Shown: in pieces, positions 1 to 5,301 of the stretch | Layout of the letters: every line of letters begins with the position of its first letter | Position numbering within the stretch: position 1 is the first letter of the stretch | NCBI GenBank assembly: GCA_018262455.1 | Contig: JAGSPR010000388.1 | Span: 1 to 6,420 of the forward strand | Length of the DNA stretch: 6,420 nucleotides | Origin: Deltaproteobacteria bacterium | GTDB taxonomy: Bacteria; Myxococcota; Polyangia; Haliangiales; Haliangiaceae | Direction: 5' to 3' | Program-made: the position numbers and the translations under genes | The notes under the pieces: model-generated | Seen by the model: only the letters and a program-made list of their open reading frames with translations | The model's database searches: none | Told to the model about the DNA's origin: nothing

Positions 1-136
1 CGATGCCCTGAAGCGATTCGTCCCGGCCGAGGCCTCTCCGGTGTCCGGCGATCCGCGACGCCGATGTCAGGGGCGCCGGGCGTCGACCTGATCGGGTTCG
101 CTGCGTGGGTCGTAGATCCGCGACGATACACTAGGC
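1..136. other. Left-edge flank, possible 3' tail of an upstream gene
   Basis: On the + strand one frame is open from base 2 to a TGA at 89-91. It encodes 29 residues beginning DALKRFVPAEASP, which could be the C-terminus of a gene starting outside the window. The piece is too short to identify and may be chance. An 11-base direct repeat (GATCCGCGACG) occurs at 50-60 and 115-125. I see no RNA gene or other element here. Confidence 0.2.
127..132 (+). promoter_or_regulatory. Candidate -10 hexamer TACACT before the first lipoprotein
   Basis: TACACT fits TANNNT and lies four bases before the ATG at 137. No convincing -35 element was seen. If it is the -10, transcription would begin near 139, inside the longest reading frame. 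That would favour the second ATG at 161 as the real start, with a leader of about 20 bases. Confidence 0.3.
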
Positions 137-817
137 ATGACCCTTGCTTCTCACCCCGCCATGCGCCGTCTCCCGCTCCTCATCGGCCCCCTGCTCCTCG
201 CCGCCGCGTGCGTCCCTCCCGACTGCGACGACCGGGAGCCGCCGATCGTCGGCCCGAGGATCTCGACGGCGACCGGATCGCTCGCGGTGGACGACGTACC
301 TGGGAGCGGCGATCTCGTATTCGAGATCGGGGCGCCGTTCGGACTACGATGCGGGGTCGGGAGTCACGACGAGACGATCGCAGCCGACGCCAGCTCGCTT
401 GTCACCACGGTCGAGATCGGCTGCGCGAGCTTCGGGGTCGCTGATCTGACGCTCGCGATCCCCGACCTGCGGGTGCTTGGAGTCGGCAGGCTCGCGCTGA
501 CGACCGCGGCCGGCGACATCAAGCTCGCCCTCAGTGGCGGCTCGGCACGATGCTACGCGGCCGTGCCCGAGCGTCCGATCACGATCGTGATCGACGAGGC
601 GCGCGGCGAACGCGCGCCCTACCCGGGCAATGTCACCGATGACTTCGTGCGCCGCGCGACGATCGAGTTCGAGCTCCCGGCGGGCGACTACCCGGGGACG
701 ACCCTTGACGGCGCAACGCCGCCGCCCTGCATCGCATCCGCGACCCGCCAAGTGGTCTCGCTCTCGATCTCGCAGACGGCCGACGATTACCGACACGTGG
801 AACCGGTCTGTTATTGA
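137..817 (+). CDS. Putative lipoprotein with six extra cysteines, function unknown
   Basis: I do not recognise this 226-residue protein. Its N-terminus carries two arginines, a hydrophobic stretch (residues 12-24) and a lipobox-like LAAAC with Cys25, so it is probably exported and lipid-anchored in the envelope. Six further cysteines (30, 72, 96, 139, 198, 225) could form three disulfides; the last is next to the C-terminus, which reads VCY. The body alternates hydrophobic and polar residues, for example LTLAIPDLRVLGVG (residues 104-117), which suggests a beta-rich extracytoplasmic domain. No catalytic motif is visible. The start could be ATG 137 or ATG 161. The latter gives MRRLPLL, a more typical short signal peptide, and fits the TACACT hexamer at 127-132. 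Neither start has a good ribosome binding site. The gene stands alone and is followed by a 371-base non-coding stretch. Confidence 0.75.
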   Translation: MTLASHPAMRRLPLLIGPLLLAAACVPPDCDDREPPIVGPRISTATGSLAVDDVPGSGDLVFEIGAPFGLRCGVGSHDETIAADASSLVTTVEIGCASFGVADLTLAIPDLRVLGVGRLALTTAAGDIKLALSGGSARCYAAVPERPITIVIDEARGERAPYPGNVTDDFVRRATIEFELPAGDYPGTTLDGATPPPCIASATRQVVSLSISQTADDYRHVEPVCY

Positions 818-1188
818 TCTGACGGTTGCTCGGGAACCGACGATCGGTTTCTCGGGCGTCCAAGAGCTTGCTGGCGACGCAACCAACGACGGGATCCCCC
901 GATTGAGCTTCCTACTCCCTCATGGGATCGTGATGCTCCATCCTGCGGGGTCGAGCGTCCACAGCGTGGTCGTTTCGCGTCCGTGATCTCGACCCGCCAC
1001 CCACACAGCCGACCTGCCGCCGCACCAGCTGCTCGACGAGCCGTTCGCGCGGGTGTGAGCCGAGATCGCGCGTCGGCTGCGGCGATGATCCTCGACGTCG
1101 ACGGCACCCATGATCGCGTGGCGGACGGGTTCGATCTCACCGGCGCCACCCCAGGTGAACACCGACGCCTTGGGTCACGCGCCGGCGA
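818..1188. other. Gene-free convergent intergenic region
   Basis: These 371 bases separate two convergent lipoprotein genes. By hand count 821-960 is about 63% GC, clearly lower than neighbouring coding sequence (about 78% at 1681-1740). It holds nested AACCG/CGGTT inverted repeats near its left end. In the frame of bases 818-986 the translation is unusually protein-like (for example ELAGDATNDGIP) and faintly recalls an FG-GAP/VCBS repeat. It has no start of its own and ends at TGA 984-986, so I do not call a gene. A predicted frame from 983 rightwards overlaps the better-supported minus-strand gene and is rejected. Confidence 0.5.
823..852 (+). terminator. Hairpin just after the lipoprotein stop, possible terminator
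   Basis: Six bases after the stop codon, CGGTT (823-827), AACCG (835-839) and CGGTT (845-849) alternate, so the middle element can pair with either flank. The right-hand hairpin (832-839 with 845-852, loop ACGAT) has eight pairs including two G-U. No T-run follows, so intrinsic termination is uncertain. The position alone makes a 3'-end role plausible. Confidence 0.3.
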
Positions 1189-1602
1189 CTACGGGCTGGG
1201 CGGCAACCCGCTCGCGCACGCGTTCGCGAGCGCGTTGGGATCGAGCGTGAAGCCGGTCAGGACGCACTGCAAGCACGTGGGCGACAGCTGGAGCAGCGTC
1301 TGTCCGCAGCTCGCCGTGACGCACGCGATGAGCTGGGTCTGGTTGCCCGCGCTGGCCAAGCAGTTCTGGAGCGCACACGTCACGATCGGTGCGAGCTCGT
1401 CGACCGTGCACGCCAGCGTGATGCTGCCATCGGGCGTGGAGGCGTCGGTCGTGGCGTCGGTCGCGACGACCGTCGGCGCATCGATCATCGGCACCACCGC
1501 GCTGTCGGGCGCGGTGCCCGAACCGGACGACGAACCATCGGAGCAGGCAACCACGACGGCTGCAGCCAACCCGGCAAACAACACAGTGCTCGGACGAATC
1601 AT
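1189..1602 (-). CDS. Small eight-cysteine lipoprotein, function unknown
   Basis: I do not recognise a named family for this 137-residue protein. Residues 1-19 form a signal peptide (MIRPS, then a hydrophobic run) and VVAC supplies the lipidated Cys20. A Ser/Gly/Thr/Asp/Pro-rich linker (about 21-60) follows, then a compact C-terminal domain. That domain holds eight cysteines at 65, 76, 81, 94, 99, 110, 113 and 129. The spacing C-x10-C-x4-C-x12-C-x4-C-x10-C is nearly symmetrical, followed by C-x2-C and a last cysteine. This suggests a small helical domain held by up to four disulfides. The start is ATG 1602, because GGAGGTGA lies just upstream. A TTG at 1617 in the same frame would put the ribosome binding site inside the gene. 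The gene lies downstream of the sirtuin on the same strand after a 77-base gap and probably has its own promoter. Confidence 0.8.
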   Translation of the reverse strand: MIRPSTVLFAGLAAAVVVACSDGSSSGSGTAPDSAVVPMIDAPTVVATDATTDASTPDGSITLACTVDELAPIVTCALQNCLASAGNQTQLIACVTASCGQTLLQLSPTCLQCVLTGFTLDPNALANACASGLPPSP

Positions 1603-1604
1603 GG

Positions 1605-1612
1605 TCACCTCC
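1605..1612 (-). promoter_or_regulatory. Strong Shine-Dalgarno GGAGGTGA
   Basis: GGAGGTGA is a near-perfect match to the 16S rRNA anti-Shine-Dalgarno, with five bases between GGAGG and the ATG at 1602. It fixes the start of the eight-cysteine lipoprotein. It contrasts with the other genes here, none of which has a comparable site, and suggests a high translation rate. Confidence 0.8.
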
Positions 1613-1626
1613 CGCAAAGGGGCCCG

Positions 1627-1632
1627 ACCCTA
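1627..1632 (-). promoter_or_regulatory. Candidate -10 hexamer TAGGGT for the eight-cysteine lipoprotein
   Basis: On the minus strand TAGGGT fits TANNNT and lies 24 bases before ATG 1602. Transcription starting near 1620 would give a short leader containing the GGAGGTGA site. A weak -35-like TGGCCG lies 18 bases further upstream. Supported only by position and a loose consensus. Confidence 0.25.
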
Positions 1633-1679
1633 CGCCAGGAGCCGCCGCGCCGGCCAGCGATTTCGCCGCGACCTCCGCC

Positions 1680-2504
1680 CTACGCCAGCGCACGCCGCAG
1701 GGTGACGAGCACCTCGCCCGCGCGCGCGTCGACCCGCAGCGCGGCGTGGTCGTCTCCGCGGGTCGCTCCCCGGTTGAGGATCGCGACCGGGATGCCGCGC
1801 TCGGCCGCGCGCCGGACGAACCGGTAGCCCGAGAACACGGTCAGCGACGAGCCCACGACCAGCAGCACCTCGCCGCGCTCGAAGGCGGCCCACGCGGCAT
1901 CGAGGGTCGCGCGCGGCACGCTGCCGCCGAAGAACACGACGTCGGGCATGAGCACGCCTCCGCAGGCCGCGCAGGCCATCACCTCGAAGTCGGCGACGAT
2001 CTCGTCGGGCAGATCGGCATCGCCATCGGGCGCGCTCTCGATGCCGCGCGCACGCTCCGGCCACGTCGGATTGCCAGCGAGCAGGCGCGCCTGCACGTCA
2101 TCGCGATCGAACAGCGCATCGCACCCGAGGCAGCGAACGCGTGCGAGCGCGCCGTGCAGCTCGACGACCGACCGGCTCCCGGCACGCTGGTGGAGGCCAT
2201 CGACGTTCTGGGTGATGAGCCCGGTCACGACCCCGGCGTCCTCGAGACCTGCGAGCGCTTCATGCGCCGGATTGGGGCGGGCGCCCGACAGCATCGGCCA
2301 ACCCAGCATCGAGCGAGCCCAGTACCGGCGACGGATCTCTGGCCGGTCGATGAACTCGCGGTGCTGGATCGGTGGCCGCTTGCGAGGCGGCGTGTCGGCG
2401 CCGCGGTAGTCGGGGATCCCCGACTCGGTCGAGCAGCCGGCGCCGGTGAGCACGACGACACGCCGGTCGCGCAGCAGGGTCACCAGGGACTCGACGGAAT
2501 CCAC
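1680..2504 (-). CDS. Class II (SIRT4-like) Sir2 family NAD-dependent protein deacylase
   Basis: Sirtuins use NAD+ to remove acyl groups from lysines, releasing nicotinamide and O-acyl-ADP-ribose; class II members include mitochondrial SIRT4, with deacylase, lipoamidase and ADP-ribosylation activities reported. The family hallmarks are present in order in this 274-residue form: GAGCSTESGIPDYRG (21-35), PIQH followed by RRRYWAR, NPAH, TQNVDGLH (98-105), catalytic His117 in ELHG, zinc cysteines 125/128 and 178/181, PDVVFFGG, GSSLTV (218-223) and AILNRG. GIPDYRG, PIQH, RYWAR and PNPAH point specifically to class II. Length is normal and no key residue is missing, so it should be an active cytoplasmic enzyme. 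The frame is open to GTG 2570 and has ATGs at 2531 and 2528. I prefer GTG 2504, which gives a typical N-terminus and lies six bases after TACGTT. The YCII gene diverges from it after 56 bases. Substrates cannot be inferred. Confidence 0.95.
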   Translation of the reverse strand: MDSVESLVTLLRDRRVVVLTGAGCSTESGIPDYRGADTPPRKRPPIQHREFIDRPEIRRRYWARSMLGWPMLSGARPNPAHEALAGLEDAGVVTGLITQNVDGLHQRAGSRSVVELHGALARVRCLGCDALFDRDDVQARLLAGNPTWPERARGIESAPDGDADLPDEIVADFEVMACAACGGVLMPDVVFFGGSVPRATLDAAWAAFERGEVLLVVGSSLTVFSGYRFVRRAAERGIPVAILNRGATRGDDHAALRVDARAGEVLVTLRRALA

Positions 2505-2510
2505 GCTCGA

Positions 2511-2516
2511 AACGTA
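2511..2516 (-). promoter_or_regulatory. Candidate -10 hexamer TACGTT before the sirtuin
   Basis: On the minus strand GCTACGTT is followed by exactly six bases and then the GTG at 2504. This spacing would place the transcription start at or next to the start codon, giving a leaderless mRNA. No good -35 or Shine-Dalgarno sequence is present. If real, it excludes the upstream starts at 2528, 2531 and 2570. Confidence 0.4.
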
Positions 2517-2548
2517 GCAGGCCGCCATCATCGCGGCGCGCTCTTGGC

Positions 2549-2554
2549 TATCGT
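2549..2554 (+). promoter_or_regulatory. Candidate -10 hexamer TATCGT before the YCII gene
   Basis: GCTATCGT is followed by exactly six bases and then ATG 2561, the same geometry as at the sirtuin and peroxiredoxin genes. It lies in the 56-base divergent region, so the two back-to-back promoters would sit almost on top of each other. No Shine-Dalgarno sequence precedes the ATG. Confidence 0.4.
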
Positions 2555-2560
2555 CCCGCC

Positions 2561-2986
2561 ATGAAGCCACGTGGTTGGACGCTCCTGGGGATCTGCGTGA
2601 TGGCCGCCTGCGGCGCGGCCCCGACGCCCGCGGCGCAGGTCGGCCCTGGCGGCGAGTTCAAGATGAAGAGCTACTTCCTCGTCCTGCTGCATCGCGGGCC
2701 GGGGTGGAGTGCCGAGCCGACGCCCGCGTCCAAGGCGCTCGGCGAGGGCCACATGGCCAACATCAACGCGATGGCCCGCACCGGCAAGCTCGTGCTCGCC
2801 GGCCCCACCGACGTCGATGCCGGCGACAAGACCGCGGTCGCGGGCATCTTCCTGTTCGACGTCGCCGATCGCGGCCAGGTCGAGGCGCTGCTGAAGGGCG
2901 ATCCCGCGATCGCGGCGCAGCGGTTCACGCCGGAGATCCTGCCGTGGTACGGCCCCGCCGGGATCACGTACCCCGGAAAGCGATAG
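2561..2986 (+). CDS. YCII-related domain protein with lipoprotein signal
   Basis: YciI-like proteins are small dimeric alpha-beta barrel (ferredoxin-like) proteins with a putative His-Asp active site; their reactions are mostly unknown. In this 141-residue protein residues 36-130 match the fold: an opening strand YFLVLLHRG (38-46), EGHMANINAMARTGKLVLAGP with His64 as the likely active-site histidine, strand GIFLFDV (95-101), and GDPAI with Asp114 followed by the closing strand. Before it come MKPR, a hydrophobic stretch and MAAC with Cys17, a lipobox-like signal, then an Ala/Pro linker. That predicts an envelope location, unusual for a family usually found in the cytoplasm. The alternative start ATG 2663 (MKSYFLVLLH) would give a standard cytoplasmic protein of 107 residues. 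I prefer 2561 because the signal peptide is coherent and TATCGT lies six bases upstream. The gene lies upstream of the five-helix membrane protein, possibly in one transcript. Confidence 0.85.
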   Translation: MKPRGWTLLGICVMAACGAAPTPAAQVGPGGEFKMKSYFLVLLHRGPGWSAEPTPASKALGEGHMANINAMARTGKLVLAGPTDVDAGDKTAVAGIFLFDVADRGQVEALLKGDPAIAAQRFTPEILPWYGPAGITYPGKR

Positions 2987-3007
2987 CCAGCGAGCGGCGG
3001 GCCGATT

Positions 3008-3032
3008 CGCGTCACGCCGTGTGGCGTTCGCG
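3008..3032 (+). terminator. Hairpin after the YCII gene, weak terminator candidate
   Basis: CGCG (3008-3011) and ACGCC (3014-3018) pair with GGCGT (3023-3027) and CGCG (3029-3032) around a GTGT loop, giving a nine-pair stem with a small internal bulge 22 bases after the YCII stop. No T-run follows. It could terminate or attenuate transcription into the membrane-protein gene, or simply protect the 3' end. Confidence 0.3.
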
Positions 3033-3117
3033 CGCCGCAGACCCCGGCAGGACGCAGCAGCAACCGGCAGCGGCGAGCACGACCTGGATGGTGCGCGGCT
3101 TGCTGCCGTGAACACGC

Positions 3118-3738
3118 ATGGACACAAACCTGTCGCAGTTGATGACGGTGACCTGTGGTGGTGATGCGCGGATCCCGGAGAGCCGCTCGCATCAGCTCGT
3201 GTTGACGATCACCGCGCTGTTCGCCGGGCTGGCGCTGTCGGCGCTGTGGGGCCTCGCGGCGGGCAGCACCTCGGCGACGCTGGCCCTGGCGAACGCCTAC
3301 AAGGTGCCGATGGTGATCCTGCTGTCCGCGCTGACCGCCCTGCCAGCCGGGCTCGTCACGCTGCGGCTCGCGAACGCGCCGTTGCCTGCGCACCAGCTCG
3401 TCAGCGCGTTCGTGACCTCGATCTTCGGCGGCACGCTCGTGCTCGCCACGCTCGCACCGCTCGTCGCGATCTACTACCACACGAGCTCGATGGCGGGCGT
3501 GCCGATCGCGCTCGGCTCGGTGTTCGTCGCGCTCGCCACGGCGTCGCTGCTGTTCGGACGCGCGGTCGGCAGACGGATGGCCGGGCAGCCCGAGCGCCGC
3601 GGGACCTCGCTGATCGCCGTCGGCGTGCTGGTCGCGCTGTTCCTCACCGCGCTGCTTCAGTTCGTGGCGATGGCCTCCCCGATCATCGCGGCGACCACGC
3701 GCTTCGACGGCGGCTTCGACACGGTGTTCAGCCGATGA
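3118..3738 (+). CDS. Five-helix integral membrane protein, function unknown
   Basis: This 206-residue protein has about five hydrophobic helices (near 27-49, 62-82, 94-119, 127-149 and 164-190) with short loops. A basic loop GRAVGRRMAGQPERR (147-161) separates helices four and five, and there is no signal peptide. The segment YKVPMVILLSALTALPAG, followed after helix three by LAPLVAIYYHTSS, reminds me of a family of uncharacterised bacterial membrane proteins with a KVPxLLLL...LP segment, sometimes labelled Yip1-like or actin-binding WH2. This is from memory and unconfirmed. No transport, redox or enzymatic motif is visible. The start is ATG 3118; an in-frame ATG at 3088 is blocked by a stop and ATG 3142 is a weaker option. 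There is no TANNNT hexamer in 2987-3117, so it may be co-transcribed with the YCII gene. Its stop overlaps the next start (ATGA, 3735-3738), so the two products are probably made together. Confidence 0.75.
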   Translation: MDTNLSQLMTVTCGGDARIPESRSHQLVLTITALFAGLALSALWGLAAGSTSATLALANAYKVPMVILLSALTALPAGLVTLRLANAPLPAHQLVSAFVTSIFGGTLVLATLAPLVAIYYHTSSMAGVPIALGSVFVALATASLLFGRAVGRRMAGQPERRGTSLIAVGVLVALFLTALLQFVAMASPIIAATTRFDGGFDTVFSR

Positions 3739-3896
3739 ACCCGACCCTGTGGCTCGTCGCGAGCACGATCGGCGTCGCGGTGATCGTCGTGCTCGCCGTC
3801 CTCTATCGCCGTGCCGCCCTGCGCCGCGAGCTCGAGCTTGCCGAGGAGCTGCTCGAGGCCGAGCTCTGGCCACCCGAGGCGGGTCCCGATCGATGA
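3735..3896 (+). CDS. Small single-helix membrane protein (53 residues)
   Basis: The ATG overlaps the stop of the membrane-protein gene in the sequence ATGA, typical of translational coupling. The product has one transmembrane helix (about residues 5-24), then RRAALRR as a positive cytoplasmic anchor, then a strongly acidic amphipathic helix (ELELAEELLEAELW, residues 32-45) and a short Pro-rich end. It is probably N-out/C-in and could act as an accessory subunit or regulator of the five-helix partner. The name is not known to me. Its 3' 94 bases overlap, in antisense, the end of the AlkD-like gene. The coupling and the membrane-helix pattern argue that it is real even though it is short. Confidence 0.6.
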   Translation: MNPTLWLVASTIGVAVIVVLAVLYRRAALRRELELAEELLEAELWPPEAGPDR

Positions 3897-4612
3897 CCGC
3901 GCGCCCGGGCGAGGATCTCGGCGCGCTGCTCCGCGGGCAGGTACTTCGTGGCCTCGCGCAGCGTCAGCCCGGAGGCGCGGTGGGCGCGGGGCAGGAGCCA
4001 GGCATGGACGACGGCAGGGCGACGCTTGCTGACCTCGCGCAAGACCCAGCCGATCGCCTTGCGGATGAAGAACTCCTTGTCCTCGAGCATCGCGTCCGCG
4101 TAGCGACCGAACCGATCGAAGTCGCCGCCGCCTCCCCGGAGCGGCCCGAGCAGCGCGAGCAGCGCCGCCCGGCGGACCCAGAACTCCGGATCGTTCGCCC
4201 AGCGATCGAGCGTGCGGCCGAGCGCCGGATGCGCGACCACGAGCGGACCGATGATCGCGGGCGCGAGGACATCGACCAGCGCCCAGGTGTGCGCGTCGCG
4301 GATCAGGCGCTCGATCAGCGGGACATCCCGCGGGCCCAGCAGGGAGCTGCGCCGGAGCAACAGCTCGACCGCTGCGGCGCGGAGCTCGTAGATGCCGCGC
4401 GACCACAGCGCGCGGGCCGTGGCGACGAGATCGTCATGCGTCATCGGGGGCTGCGCGCGGTCCAGCATCGCCACCGTGGCCCGGAGCTTCGGCACCGTCA
4501 CGCCGAGGTGAACGAGCGCGCTCTTGAGATACGCCTTCTGGTCGCCGGCGCGCGCCTTCGTGCCTTGCCGGGCGAGCGCGGCTTCGAGCTGCGCCGCGAG
4601 CGAACCGCTCAC
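3803..4612 (-). CDS. DNA alkylation repair protein, AlkD-like HEAT-repeat family
   Basis: AlkD-family proteins are cytoplasmic HEAT-like repeat glycosylases; characterised members excise cationic alkylated bases such as N3- and N7-methylpurines without flipping the base. This 269-residue protein is built of helical pairs and keeps the family's diagnostic stretches: QKAYLKSALVHLGV (25-38), SRGIYELRAAAVELL (71-85), HTWALVDVLAP (108-118), DPEFWVRRAALLALL (141-155), KEFFIRKAIGWVLRE (179-193) and SGLTLREATKYL (214-225). Trp110, Asp114, Arg148 and Trp189 lie at or near the spacing of Bacillus cereus AlkD Trp109, Asp113, Arg148 and Trp187, so activity is plausible. Anything after about residue 240 is outside the fold: a Gly/Ser/Arg tail (SSASSSSSASSSSRRR) encoded opposite the 53-residue membrane protein. 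The start is GTG 4612, overlapping the peroxiredoxin stop as GTGA, which indicates coupling. Whether it is a true glycosylase or only a DNA-binding paralogue cannot be decided from sequence. Confidence 0.9.
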   Translation of the reverse strand: MSGSLAAQLEAALARQGTKARAGDQKAYLKSALVHLGVTVPKLRATVAMLDRAQPPMTHDDLVATARALWSRGIYELRAAAVELLLRRSSLLGPRDVPLIERLIRDAHTWALVDVLAPAIIGPLVVAHPALGRTLDRWANDPEFWVRRAALLALLGPLRGGGGDFDRFGRYADAMLEDKEFFIRKAIGWVLREVSKRRPAVVHAWLLPRAHRASGLTLREATKYLPAEQRAEILARARGHRSGPASGGQSSASSSSSASSSSRRRAARR

Positions 4613-5295
4613 GTGCCAGCGCCGCGCTTGCTGGCGGCGATCAGGGCGTCGTAGTTCGGCTCGGTCCCCTGGTCCTCGACCAGCTCGCGGTACGCGATCT
4701 TGCCATCACGGCCGATCACCCAGACGCTGCGCGCCAGCAGGCCGGTCTCCTTGACCTCGAGTCCGAACGCGCGACCGAACGCGCCGCCGTGATAATCCGA
4801 GCCCATCTGGGTCTGCGTCATCGCCTCCTGCGCGAACCGCCCCTGGGCGTACGGCAGGTCGCGACTGACGGTGATCACGGTGGTGCCGGGCGGCATCTGC
4901 GTGATCGCGTCGCTGATCTTGTGGGTCTGCGCCTCGCACACGTGGGTGTCGATCGACGGCACGACCGACAGCACGACGAGCTTGCCGCGCAGCGCGCCGA
5001 GATCGATCTTGCCGAGCTTCGGATCGGCCAGCTCGACCGCGGGCATGGGATCCCCGACGTCGAGGGTCTTGCCCACCAGCGTCAGCGGCGCACCGCCCCG
5101 ATGGATCGCACCGGCGCGCTCGATCGGCCCGGTTGCCTGGGCCGCGGATGCTGGCTCGGTGACCTGCTGGAGCAGCTGCGCCCGGCTCTCGGGGGACTTC
5201 GCGCGCAGGTAGTCGACCACCTCGCCGTCCCCGATGGACTTCGAACAGGCCGCCGCGGTCGTCAGCACACACAGGATCAGGGCAAGCCTTGGCAC
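4609..5295 (-). CDS. Tpx-like thiol peroxidase lipoprotein lacking the resolving cysteine
   Basis: Thiol peroxidases (Tpx) reduce hydrogen peroxide and organic hydroperoxides through a peroxidatic cysteine. The thioredoxin-fold domain (about 72-225 of 228) matches Tpx well: VVLSVVPSIDTHVC with Thr117 and peroxidatic Cys120, ITVSRDLPYAQGRF, GLLARSVWVI with the active-site Arg189, and ELVEDQGTEPNYDALI. In E. coli Tpx the resolving cysteine is in RFCGAEG; here the same place reads RFAQEAM, with Ala155. Cys120 is the only cysteine apart from Cys9 in the signal peptide and the putative lipid Cys17 (TTAAAC). It should therefore work as a 1-Cys enzyme needing an external thiol reductant. Signal and lipobox predict an envelope location, unlike cytoplasmic or periplasmic soluble Tpx. 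Residues 18-65 form a polar, helix-rich extension not found in ordinary Tpx. The GTG start lies six bases after TAGCAT. The gene is coupled downstream to the AlkD-like gene. Confidence 0.85.
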   Translation of the reverse strand: MPRLALILCVLTTAAACSKSIGDGEVVDYLRAKSPESRAQLLQQVTEPASAAQATGPIERAGAIHRGGAPLTLVGKTLDVGDPMPAVELADPKLGKIDLGALRGKLVVLSVVPSIDTHVCEAQTHKISDAITQMPPGTTVITVSRDLPYAQGRFAQEAMTQTQMGSDYHGGAFGRAFGLEVKETGLLARSVWVIGRDGKIAYRELVEDQGTEPNYDALIAASKRGAGT

Positions 5296-5301
5296 GCCTG
5301 G

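Noticed and set aside
50..125. 11-base direct repeat GATCCGCGACG (50-60 and 115-125) as a regulatory operator or attachment site
   Set aside because: Only two copies, 65 bases apart, composed of motifs common in this GC-rich DNA; no symmetry and no adjacent integrase or regulator gene.
983..1705. 240-residue + strand open frame
   Set aside because: It is antisense to the eight-cysteine lipoprotein, which has a signal peptide, lipobox and strong Shine-Dalgarno; the + strand product is low-complexity Arg/Ala/Ser-rich with no start signal.
1746..2564. 272-residue + strand open frame
   Set aside because: It is a shadow of the sirtuin gene, whose catalytic motifs are unambiguous; the product is Arg/Ala/Gly-rich without domain features.
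2671..3873. 400-residue minus-strand open frame
   Set aside because: It runs opposite the YCII and membrane-protein genes and is almost entirely Arg/Ala/Gln/His; stop codons are rare at this GC content, so a long shadow frame is expected.
3749..4654. 301-residue + strand open frame
   Set aside because: It is antisense to the AlkD-like gene, which has a conserved fold and catalytic residues.
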